Below are positions 1 through 5,501 of a stretch of DNA of 5,833 nt, piece by piece. The notes under the pieces were generated by a model. The model did no database searches. It saw nothing but the letters and a program-made list of their open reading frames with translations, and was not told the origin of the DNA. Position 1 is the first letter of the stretch; each line of letters opens with the position of its first letter. Position numbers and translations under genes: made by a program. Where the stretch lies: NCBI GenBank assembly GCA_964403565.1, contig CAYOFV010000051.1, positions 1-5,833 on the forward strand, in the 5' to 3' direction. The stretch comes from Thioglobus_B sp964403565 (GTDB lineage Bacteria > Pseudomonadota > Gammaproteobacteria > PS1 > Pseudothioglobaceae).

Positions 1-14
1 CCGCCCTTTTATTT

Positions 15-45
15 AAAAATTCTTACTCAATATATGATTGAGAAT
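15..45 (-). terminator. Probable rho-independent terminator after zur
   Basis: Read on the minus strand, directly after the zur stop codon, CTCAAT and ATTGAG form a 6-bp stem (plus-strand arms 26-31 and 37-42) around a 5-base loop. A run of five T follows at 19-15 after a short AAGAA spacer. Extra pairing of flanking ATT and AAT could lengthen the stem. The stem is AT-rich and the T run is short and set off by several bases, so this is a moderate call. Its place at the end of a five-gene unit supports it. Confidence 0.45.
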
Positions 46-462
46 CTAACTGCAATTACTACACAGTCCGTGTAGTTCTATAACCTGTCCTTTCTTGGGT
101 GTGAATTTTTGAATATTAGGAATGGATATTTTATTAGAAGTTTTGCAAGACTCTTTCACGCTTTCACAGTTACTACAATGAAGTAATACATGAAAATGAT
201 CTAGGTGAGAATCATTACAAATAAGGTAGGTATTGTTTGACTCAACTTTATGTACAACGCCGACATCAATCCAAAAATCAAGCACTCTGTATATAGTGCT
301 TATATTAAAAGAATGGCCATTATTGTTTAAACGCTCTAATAAATCATATGCAGAAATACTAGTGTTTAGTCTTGATAATTCTTCAATAATATCAAGCCTT
401 TGAGGGGTTATGCTCTTTCCAGCTTCCTTGCACTTGGATATTAACTTTACTTTATCAATCAT
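46..462 (-). CDS. zur: Fur-family zinc uptake regulator (Zur)
   Basis: This is a cytoplasmic zinc-sensing repressor of the Fur family, 138 residues. The N-terminal winged helix holds TPQRLDI (about 19-25) and the recognition-helix region ISTIYRVLDF (54-63). The hinge HKVESNNTYLIC (71-82) closely resembles HKVESTNSYVLC of E. coli Zur, as I recall that sequence. By spacing, every Zur ligand is present: regulatory site H71, C82, H89 and E104, and structural site C96, C99, C134 and C137. This pattern favours Zur over Fur or PerR. It is shorter than E. coli Zur (171 residues), with shorter termini. Its ATG lies inside an ATGA overlap with the stop of the DUF3299 gene, so it is the last gene of the zinc operon and is probably translationally coupled. 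No promoter of its own is apparent. With a Zur-box-like site at the head of the operon, autoregulation is likely. Confidence 0.9.
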   Translation of the reverse strand: MIDKVKLISKCKEAGKSITPQRLDIIEELSRLNTSISAYDLLERLNNNGHSFNISTIYRVLDFWIDVGVVHKVESNNTYLICNDSHLDHFHVLLHCSNCESVKESCKTSNKISIPNIQKFTPKKGQVIELHGLCSNCS

Positions 463-1058
463 TCAAAATTATCGTTATCTGAATATGTTAGTGTATCAAT
501 CTTGGTAATCTCTGTTAATGTATATCCACTATCAATATTGTCAAAACTTTGTGTTGTGGATACATCATAAGGATTACTATCGTTAACCAAACTGTTTGAA
601 ACATCATTACTTTTTTTACCGGTAAAAATCTTTCCTGAAACAATAACTGGAATATATATATCTCTAAGCTTTGTTGGGTTTGCAGAAGTGTCAACCAATA
701 AGGTTTGATTTAAAGGCGGTGGTGGAACATGTATACATTGCCCGGCTTCTGGTACTAATAAAAACTTACTAACATTAGAGTCTTTAATTTCAATCGGAAC
801 CATAAACCCAGCTAACTCTATTTCTTTACCATTAATATTATTGTTTATTTTTTTACCTGCCTCATCAAGTTTTTTTTGAAACTCTAGATCATTCATAATT
901 TTGTAATTAACCTTCTCTGGCACAAAATCATAAGCGCCTTCTGAGATTAACAAATCCCAAGAATCTACAAGTTTTTGCAGGCGTTCATCACTCACCTGCT
1001 CAGAAAACGCAATAGAAGAATTTAAAAACAATAAAACAATAAATAACTTTTTCAGCAT
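459..1058 (-). CDS. Secreted DUF3299-family protein of the zinc operon
   Basis: This 199-residue protein has a cleavable signal peptide (KK, then a hydrophobic stretch 5-17, with cleavage probably near residue 18-20) and no lipobox cysteine. The mature part is therefore expected to be soluble in the periplasm. The core matches my recollection of DUF3299: GFMVPIE (84-90), then FLLVPEAGQCIHVPPPPLNQ (99-118), with the single cysteine C108, H110, four prolines and N117-Q118. The final strand is GYTLTEITKI near 178-187. Residues about 147-175 are rich in Ser, Asn and Asp and look like a flexible insertion. The ATG follows the permease stop by 4 bases, and the TGA overlaps the zur start by 4 bases. 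The molecular function of the family is not known to me. C108 and H110 could bind metal, which is inference. The context indicates a role alongside the transporter and DUF2796 protein. Confidence 0.8.
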   Translation of the reverse strand: MLKKLFIVLLFLNSSIAFSEQVSDERLQKLVDSWDLLISEGAYDFVPEKVNYKIMNDLEFQKKLDEAGKKINNNINGKEIELAGFMVPIEIKDSNVSKFLLVPEAGQCIHVPPPPLNQTLLVDTSANPTKLRDIYIPVIVSGKIFTGKKSNDVSNSLVNDSNPYDVSTTQSFDNIDSGYTLTEITKIDTLTYSDNDNFE

Positions 1059-1062
1059 ATAT

Positions 1063-2310
1063 CTAGCTTAGACCTTGGTGTAGGTTTTTCTTAAAAACAA
1101 TAGCAGCTGGAATCAAACTACTTAAAACCCCTGCAGTTAATATTATAGCAAACACCTGAATTTCTTCTAAACTTACCCATTTGAATTCTGGTGTAATGCC
1201 AAGGGCTACATTTATCTGATCTGCTGCTAGATTAGTAATAATGGTAACAAATATAATCGCCCCTATAATTGCACTAAGACCAATCAGCACAGCTTCAAAT
1301 ACAACTAAACCTGCCAAATATATTGGAGTTGCTCCATTCGCTCTATATATAGTCATCTCGCGCTTTCTGTTTTCAATACTGGAGATAATTAAAGTGATCA
1401 TCGATATCAAACTTATAGCAATAATTATCCATCCAAGCAGCTCAAAGCCTTTGTCAACCATACCAACAATTGACCAAAGTTCTGATAGTGCAACACCAGG
1501 AATAACTGCAGAAATAGCCTCTTGGTGATATTGTCTTAATTCTCTAGCAAAACTAAATAAAGTTAATTGTGACTTAAGGCCAACAAATGCCGCAGTAACA
1601 GTTTTTGGCATTAAATCTTCTTTAGGAATGGAAGAAATATCAAAATTATCCAGGCTAAATACTTTTTTGCCACTTTGCCAGCCAATATGAATCAGCTCAT
1701 AACCCCTTAAATCTACAAACACTGCCTGATCTATTGGTGTTCCAGTTTTGTTTAAAACTCCAGAAACTTTAAAAGAAAAATCATCGTGTTTTCTACCAAT
1801 GGCATCGCCAGATCCATGAGTAATATTAATATCTGAGCCGATTTTATAATTAAGTTTTTTTGCAACATCAGCACCTATAACAGCCTCAGAAATTACTTGA
1901 AACTCTCTGCCACTTGACATAGTAAGAGGCTTGTCCCCTGAGTATTTAACATGCTTGAAGTAATTAGACTCAGTTGCTATTACTCTAAAGCCTTTATGAC
2001 TATCTCCTAGTGCAATTGGTACCAACCAATCGATATCTTTTCTTTGTCTAATATCATCTACGGTTTGCATGGTGATATTATTTGTAGGCCTGCCTAGATG
2101 AAACACCGTATAAAGTACAATCTCAAGCGAGCTAGATCTTGGGCCAACAATAGCATCAACCCCTGAAATACTCTGATTAAAACCTTGCTCGGTTGCTTGT
2201 TGTATGCGTTCAATACTAAGTAATAACACCATAGATGCCATTAAAGTTATTGTTACTAGTGATACTGGCAACAGTCTGGATCTTATTGATTTAAATAATA
2301 AATTAAACAT
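1063..2310 (-). CDS. MacB/FtsX-type ABC transporter permease
   Basis: This is an inner-membrane permease of the MacB/LolCE/FtsX type, 415 residues from the chosen start. The layout is typical: TM1 about 13-32, a large periplasmic domain about 33-285, then three more membrane segments near 291-311, 331-358 and 395-416. The cytoplasmic stretch after TM2, NRKREMTIYRANGATP (314-329), is the conserved coupling motif that contacts the ATPase. The ATG at 2310 is preferred over an in-frame ATG at 2364. The longer form would add 18 residues ahead of a standard MFNLLFKSIRSR N-terminus and overlap the ATPase gene by 62 bases; the chosen start overlaps it by 8. This family usually uses ATP hydrolysis to move periplasmic partners rather than to pass substrate through a membrane channel. 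Here the likely partners are the DUF2796 and DUF3299 proteins. The substrate, presumably zinc-related, is inferred. Confidence 0.85.
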   Translation of the reverse strand: MFNLLFKSIRSRLLPVSLVTITLMASMVLLLSIERIQQATEQGFNQSISGVDAIVGPRSSSLEIVLYTVFHLGRPTNNITMQTVDDIRQRKDIDWLVPIALGDSHKGFRVIATESNYFKHVKYSGDKPLTMSSGREFQVISEAVIGADVAKKLNYKIGSDINITHGSGDAIGRKHDDFSFKVSGVLNKTGTPIDQAVFVDLRGYELIHIGWQSGKKVFSLDNFDISSIPKEDLMPKTVTAAFVGLKSQLTLFSFARELRQYHQEAISAVIPGVALSELWSIVGMVDKGFELLGWIIIAISLISMITLIISSIENRKREMTIYRANGATPIYLAGLVVFEAVLIGLSAIIGAIIFVTIITNLAADQINVALGITPEFKWVSLEEIQVFAIILTAGVLSSLIPAAIVFKKNLHQGLS

Positions 2311-2965
2311 TGGCTTTACTAAAATCAATAACGGTATCAAAATATGGCGCAAGTGACAAATCATGACTCACCATAAGTATTGCTTGTGAAGATGGATCAA
2401 ACGTTTGCATAAGCTCTGTTAAAAACTTACTTGTAGATTCCACATCGAGTGCAGAGGTTGGCTCATCAGCCAAAATTAAATTTGGCCTTCCAAGTAATGC
2501 TCTAGCAACTGCAACCCTTTGTTGCTGACCAACACTAAGATTATTAACAGAACTATCTAGTACGCTTTTATCTAAACCTAATGATTCAACAAACCTTAAA
2601 GCTTCTTGATCTATATTACTTACATTCGAGCTTCTTGTTTTTGAAAACTTAACTCCTAAGGCAATGTTTTCTAATACCGAGAGAAAAGGAATTAAATTAA
2701 GAGTTTGAAAAACATAGCCAATATGATTTGCTCTTATTTTGTCTAATTCTGATGATGACATTGAAGAATACTTATTGGCTGCAAGTTCAATCTCACCATC
2801 TTGGATTTTTATAGCACCAGCAATCAAGTTTAGAAAAGTTGTTTTTCCAGAACCTGAAACGCCATTAATTAATACTTTGTCTCCAGAACTAAGACCAATA
2901 TCTGGAAAATTAATGGTTTTGCCATTTTTGTATTTGTATTTTAAATTGCTAGTTTTTAATATCAC
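2303..2965 (-). CDS. LolD-like ABC transporter ATP-binding protein
   Basis: This is a cytoplasmic ATPase subunit of 220 residues, the usual length for LolD/MacB-type ATPases. All catalytic motifs are intact: Walker A GVSGSGKTT (35-43), Q-loop Q87 in YVFQTLNLIPFLSVLENIALG-like sequence, signature LSVGQQQ (143-149), Walker B LILADE (163-168), D-loop SALD (171-174) and H-loop H201. The Q-loop and signature region place it with the LolD/FtsE/MacB branch, not with ZnuC. The start is GTG, sharing a GTGA overlap with the stop of the upstream DUF2796 gene. An in-frame TAA lies only four codons before the GTG, and no better start is available. An AAGGA lies rather far upstream, so translation is probably coupled. 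It pairs with the adjacent permease to form one transporter. It is not LolD itself, given the context. Confidence 0.9.
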   Translation of the reverse strand: MILKTSNLKYKYKNGKTINFPDIGLSSGDKVLINGVSGSGKTTFLNLIAGAIKIQDGEIELAANKYSSMSSSELDKIRANHIGYVFQTLNLIPFLSVLENIALGVKFSKTRSSNVSNIDQEALRFVESLGLDKSVLDSSVNNLSVGQQQRVAVARALLGRPNLILADEPTSALDVESTSKFLTELMQTFDPSSQAILMVSHDLSLAPYFDTVIDFSKANV

Positions 2966-3621
2966 AAAACAATTTTACTATCCTTAGATTTAATACGCTT
3001 AGAGTATCCCTTATTATTAATAAGCGCATCAAAGATAATAGTGTCTAAATCATCAAAATGCTCAAATGCACTAAACTCAATCTCTTTTAACGCTTTGGGG
3101 TTGTTGCATTTAAATTCGTAAGTTAGTTCAACATCTTTGTGCTCTGATTCACTTGAAACCTTGTGCAATTCTGGTGTGAATTTTGCAAGAGTGCATTTTG
3201 CATCAGCTGATAGTTTGAAAATTTCATTATGATCAGCAAATTCTTTTAGTTTTTCATTTACATTCTCAACTTCAGCAACATGATCTTCGTGTTCCTCATG
3301 TTCGTCATGACGCTCTTCATGCTTCTCATGCTCTTCATCATGTTTATCGTGATCTTCATCATGCTCTTCATGTCCAAAAAGATTTTCTAAAAAAGCAAAG
3401 AAACCTTCTTCATGTTGTTCATTATGCTCATCATCGTGCTCGTCGTGCTCATCATGCACTAATTGCACAATTGGCATCTCATAAGTTACATGCAACTGGT
3501 CATTGTTAAGAACCATATTCACATTATTAATACCATGAACATGTGATTCAGCGTGTCTATGCTCTGCTGCGTTGACAGATAAGCTAGTAATAAATAAAGA
3601 AGTTAGTATTACTTTTTGCAT
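2962..3621 (-). CDS. zrgA: ZrgA-type DUF2796 zinc-binding periplasmic protein
   Basis: This 219-residue secreted protein has a signal peptide (1-18, cleavage after VNA). The mature N-terminus carries HRHAESHVHG (21-30), followed by a conserved beta region (about 31-55). Residues 56-114 hold 15 histidines among Asp, Glu and Lys, split by GFFAFLENLFG (73-83); the whole protein has 24 histidines. The C-terminal domain (about 121-219) has the family's cysteine pair, C143 in AKC and C172 in EFKC, probably a disulfide, and an amphipathic FEHFDDLDTI stretch. These features match DUF2796 proteins such as Vibrio ZrgA, reported as part of a zinc-acquisition ABC system. The likely role is periplasmic zinc capture and delivery to the co-encoded transporter. 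It is the first gene of the five-gene unit, with a weak GGA ribosome site eight bases before the ATG. A different His-rich metal buffer is possible, but the Zur context argues for zinc. Confidence 0.85.
   Translation of the reverse strand: MQKVILTSLFITSLSVNAAEHRHAESHVHGINNVNMVLNNDQLHVTYEMPIVQLVHDEHDEHDDEHNEQHEEGFFAFLENLFGHEEHDEDHDKHDEEHEKHEERHDEHEEHEDHVAEVENVNEKLKEFADHNEIFKLSADAKCTLAKFTPELHKVSSESEHKDVELTYEFKCNNPKALKEIEFSAFEHFDDLDTIIFDALINNKGYSKRIKSKDSKIVL
3280..3456 (-). repeat. Degenerate His-Asp-Glu repeat tract within the DUF2796 gene
   Basis: This tract codes for residues 56-114 and consists of imperfect short repeats based on HDEH and HEEH-like units. On the plus strand it shows recurring catgctcttcat and cgtgctcatcatg-type words. 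It is interrupted once by codons for a non-polar stretch (residues 73-83). At the protein level it is a flexible, highly charged metal-binding segment. At the DNA level the repeated words could allow length change by slippage, so the count may vary between strains; this is inference. Confidence 0.8.
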
Positions 3622-3646
3622 AATATATTTCCAATCATAAATTTAA

Positions 3647-3669
3647 TAATTGCAATAATATACCATTAA
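3647..3669 (-). promoter_or_regulatory. Candidate Zur box upstream of the zinc operon
   Basis: This imperfect palindrome of 23 bases is centred at 3658. Read on the minus strand its core is AATGGTATATTATTGCAATT. Compared by hand with the gammaproteobacterial Zur consensus as I recall it (GAAATGTTATA, W, then the inverse arm), 16 of 23 positions agree. Seven of 11 arm positions are self-complementary. It lies 25 bases before the ATG of the DUF2796 gene and covers the best -10 element, which suits a repressor. AT-rich DNA can give such matches by chance, so this is a candidate only. Confidence 0.5.
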
Positions 3670-3685
3670 TAAAATAAAATTTGAA
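3657..3685 (-). promoter_or_regulatory. Candidate sigma-70 promoter of the zinc operon
   Basis: On the minus strand, TTCAAA (3685-3680, four of six matches to TTGACA) and TATATT (3662-3657, five of six to TATAAT) are separated by 17 bases. Transcription would start near 3650 and give a leader of roughly 28 bases before the DUF2796 ATG. The -10 element falls inside the candidate Zur box, so zinc-loaded Zur would block polymerase. In sequence this AT-rich other pairs of hexamers are possible. Confidence 0.4.
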
Positions 3686-3692
3686 AATAGTG

Positions 3693-3706
3693 GCTAGATT
3701 TCTAGC
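3693..3706 (-). terminator. Short hairpin, possible weak terminator after the receiver-like gene
   Basis: GCTAG and CTAGC form a perfect 5-bp stem with a 4-base loop (or six pairs with a 2-base loop), 13 bases after the stop of the receiver-like gene. The minus strand continues as CACTATTTTC, so the T run is short and interrupted. It sits just before the zinc operon promoter candidate, where a boundary between transcription units is expected. Termination may be partial or absent. Confidence 0.3.
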
Positions 3707-3719
3707 TGCTTAATTTGTT

Positions 3720-4100
3720 TTAATCAAACAAAGCCTCCATCTTTAATAATGTAGTTGGCAATTGCAATACACCATGCACAGGATAATCCACTGCATCCAA
3801 CACATCTACATACTTTATTTCTTTTTTCTTTGCCAATACAATGACTTTAGTATTAGGAGAATATTTAATAAGACTAACTAATAATACTTCTAGATTGGAT
3901 TTATAGATACCACTATAGTTAGTACTATAAGCATAGAAAAACTCAACTACAATATATGCTGGTAGTTGCTTTTTGACTAATGAGATAGCTTTACGTATGC
4001 TATTTACCCTATGTTCTTCAAATCCCTTTTTTTGATACAAGGTACCAAAGTCTGGAAACAGCATTGATTCCACCACTGTAATAACTACAGGTTTTGCCAT
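3720..4100 (-). CDS. Small receiver-like (pseudo-response-regulator) protein, function unknown
   Basis: I do not recognise this 126-residue protein as a named family. It has no signal peptide and no DNA-binding domain. Its alternating pattern suggests a stand-alone CheY-like fold: strand VVITVV (5-10), helix about 31-45, strand YIVVEFF (49-55), helix about 69-79, strand TKVIVLA (84-90), helix about 96-104, strand GVLQLP (110-115) and a last helix to the end. The signalling residues are replaced. The acidic pair becomes E11-S12, the phosphoacceptor Asp becomes E53, the Thr/Ser becomes A90, and the Lys of the usual KP motif becomes Q113 before L114-P115. If the fold is right, it would act by protein binding without phosphorylation. 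It starts 21 bases after the thioredoxin gene stop, with no clear ribosome site, and is probably cotranscribed with it. The gene is real by length and context; the fold is inferred. Confidence 0.7.
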   Translation of the reverse strand: MAKPVVITVVESMLFPDFGTLYQKKGFEEHRVNSIRKAISLVKKQLPAYIVVEFFYAYSTNYSGIYKSNLEVLLVSLIKYSPNTKVIVLAKKKEIKYVDVLDAVDYPVHGVLQLPTTLLKMEALFD

Positions 4101-4121
4101 AGATTTTTAAATATTTAATTA

Positions 4122-5126
4122 CTAATCAACAAGGTTTATATCTATTCCTTGTTCTAATAATTTTGTTTGTAAGGCATTGCGATATGAATTGAAATCATCA
4201 TGAGTTTTATAATTTCTACCACTAACAAAACTTAATACTGCATTAAAGTGGAAGCTATACAAACGATTATCAATTTTAATGATCTTTTTGCCTTCATCAA
4301 ATAAAAGCATTCCAGGCCTATAAGTTAAATTATATTTTTGCGCCAATTGTTTTGGAGTAGTTTTACTACCATCAAAATAGACAATCTCCTCTTCAGAGTC
4401 AGCATCAAAACGCACAAACAAGAACTTTTCTAGCTCTTCGCTTACATCATCCCTACTATATAGTTTTTCATGAACTGCCGCGCAACCAGCACATCTTTTA
4501 TCTTCAAACAGCATAATAACAGGATCTGAAAAATCAGAAAAATCGTTAACCTTTTCTAATAAAGGGTTTGATACAAATTCATAACTTGGGTTTGCTTTAC
4601 TGGCTACAAATTGATTCAGAGTCTGTGAATCAAACATGTTTTTTGCAACATACTCTACAGTATGGCCAAACAATGTAGGGTTGCGGTAGCCATTAGTTCT
4701 AAATACTTGCTTACCTTCTCTGTTTAAAAACACAATAGTTGGCGTATATTTAACCTCAAGCATCTGAGCAAGCTCCTTCTCACTCATTGCTTCGCCATCA
4801 GGCATAGTAATCTCTCTACCACCCTTAATATTTACTGCAATTACAGAAAAGTTGTCTTTAATGAAATCTTGATTATTACCGCTTTTGAAGTTTTGCATTA
4901 GCATTGCATCACAATAAGGGCATCCATCTAAATGGAAAAATAGCAATACCTTTTTCTCTTCATCTCCAGCCTCTTCAACATCATCACCAATATCTAAAAA
5001 ACTTTCAGTAAACCATGATGGTGTTTCATATTGAGCTCCGCCAAGTACCTTTCCTGGCTCTACTTGCGCATAGCTAGATGATATTAATATAAAAAATATT
5101 ATTAATGATTTAAAAAGTTGTTGCAT
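4122..5126 (-). CDS. Secreted tandem thioredoxin-fold protein (SoxW-like)
   Basis: This is a periplasmic thiol-disulfide protein of 334 residues. The signal peptide is 1-20 (hydrophobic core 6-16, cleavage after SYA). There is no lipobox. Domain 1 (about 35-165) has LLFFHLDGCPYC with C69 and C72, and the cis-proline loop YTPT (P129). Domain 2 (about 180-305) has VIMLFEDKRCAGC with C212 and C215, and cis-proline P271 in YRPGM. Both resemble SoxW/DsbD-gamma-like thioredoxins, and the protein looks like an internal duplication. The CPYC site resembles glutaredoxin-type reductants; CAGC is atypical. Single-domain SoxW proteins are much shorter. Such proteins reduce or maintain partner cysteines, in sulfur oxidisers possibly those of Sox carriers or cytochrome c maturation, but no sox gene is visible here. 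The start is supported by a strong GGGGAGAG ribosome site at 5139-5132. It is downstream of two small secreted or membrane proteins. Confidence 0.82.
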   Translation of the reverse strand: MQQLFKSLIIFFILISSSYAQVEPGKVLGGAQYETPSWFTESFLDIGDDVEEAGDEEKKVLLFFHLDGCPYCDAMLMQNFKSGNNQDFIKDNFSVIAVNIKGGREITMPDGEAMSEKELAQMLEVKYTPTIVFLNREGKQVFRTNGYRNPTLFGHTVEYVAKNMFDSQTLNQFVASKANPSYEFVSNPLLEKVNDFSDFSDPVIMLFEDKRCAGCAAVHEKLYSRDDVSEELEKFLFVRFDADSEEEIVYFDGSKTTPKQLAQKYNLTYRPGMLLFDEGKKIIKIDNRLYSFHFNAVLSFVSGRNYKTHDDFNSYRNALQTKLLEQGIDINLVD

Positions 5127-5147
5127 TTTGACTCTCCCCGATAGCTA

Positions 5148-5222
5148 CTAAATTTTATCTTTGAGTAAATAATAAACTATCAACACCAAAACAGCAAGTA
5201 TTAATAATTCAAATAAAAACAC
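5148..5222 (-). CDS. Possible 24-residue single-pass membrane peptide
   Basis: This short open frame starts with GTG, 2 bases after the stop of the small secreted protein gene, and ends at TAG, 21 bases before the thioredoxin gene. The product begins as fMet (GTG)-FLFELLILAVLVLIVYY and ends with LLKDKI. It is one unbroken hydrophobic helix with a single Glu near the N-terminus and a charged KDK tail, the usual look of a tiny inner-membrane protein. It fills most of an otherwise empty 98-base gap and fits the packing of the genes. There is no good ribosome site, so translation would depend on coupling to the upstream gene. T-rich DNA easily encodes hydrophobic residues by chance, so conservation is needed to accept it. 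Confidence 0.35.
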   Translation of the reverse strand: MFLFELLILAVLVLIVYYLLKDKI

Positions 5223-5224
5223 AC

Positions 5225-5473
5225 TTATTCATTAATCGAATAACAAGCAACTCCACCTTTTTGCGATCCTGCTGCAAACATACATCTAACATTTGGATTA
5301 TCAGCCGGCACCCACTCATATACACGAATATTCCAGCCTGCAGTTTCTATCAAATACTCAGAACTTGGTTTAACAGTTTGTGCACCCATAGTAGTCATTT
5401 TTTCCCAAAGTCCAGCCTGGGTTGATAATGACACAACTGATACTAAAAAAAGCGTTATTAATTTGGTATTCAT
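5225..5473 (-). CDS. Small secreted protein with two cysteines, function unknown
   Basis: This 82-residue protein has a clear signal peptide (MNTK, hydrophobic core 5-15, cleavage after TQA at 20), leaving about 62 residues in the periplasm. The mature part has a Trp-rich strand region GWNIRVYEWVP (46-56), then C64 and C77 flanking MFAAGSQKGGVA, which probably form a disulfide-closed loop. The ATG has a strong AGGAGA ribosome site at 5484-5479, seven or so bases upstream, which settles the start. It lies 28 bases downstream of the djlA stop. The thioredoxin-fold protein encoded just downstream could act on its cysteines, which is inference from position only. I do not recognise the family. 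Confidence 0.72.
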   Translation of the reverse strand: MNTKLITLFLVSVVSLSTQAGLWEKMTTMGAQTVKPSSEYLIETAGWNIRVYEWVPADNPNVRCMFAAGSQKGGVACYSINE

Positions 5474-5501
5474 TATTATCTCCTATATATTTTTAAATAA
5501 A

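Noticed and set aside
1..6. GC-rich hexamer at the left edge (GGGCGG on the minus strand)
   Set aside because: Too short and at the window edge to assign; it may belong to a neighbouring element outside the window.
46..462. Assignment as Fur or PerR
   Set aside because: The HKVES hinge, the C82 ligand and the spacing of H71, H89 and E104 match Zur, and the operon context agrees.
1241..1528. Plus-strand open frame of 95 codons
   Set aside because: It lies wholly antisense to the permease gene, mirrors its membrane-segment codons, and has no recognisable domain or ribosome site.
2303..2965. Assignment as ZnuC or as LolD proper
   Set aside because: The partner permease is MacB/FtsX-like, not ZnuB-like, and the genes around it are zinc-operon genes and not lolC/lolE.
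2739..2987. Plus-strand open frame of 82 codons
   Set aside because: It is antisense to the ATPase Walker A region, whose protein is strongly conserved; the plus frame gives no family-like sequence.
5199..5222. MNKCVFI-like frame overlapping the stop of the small secreted gene
   Set aside because: Only seven codons before a stop, with no supporting signal; the adjacent 24-codon frame is the better candidate.
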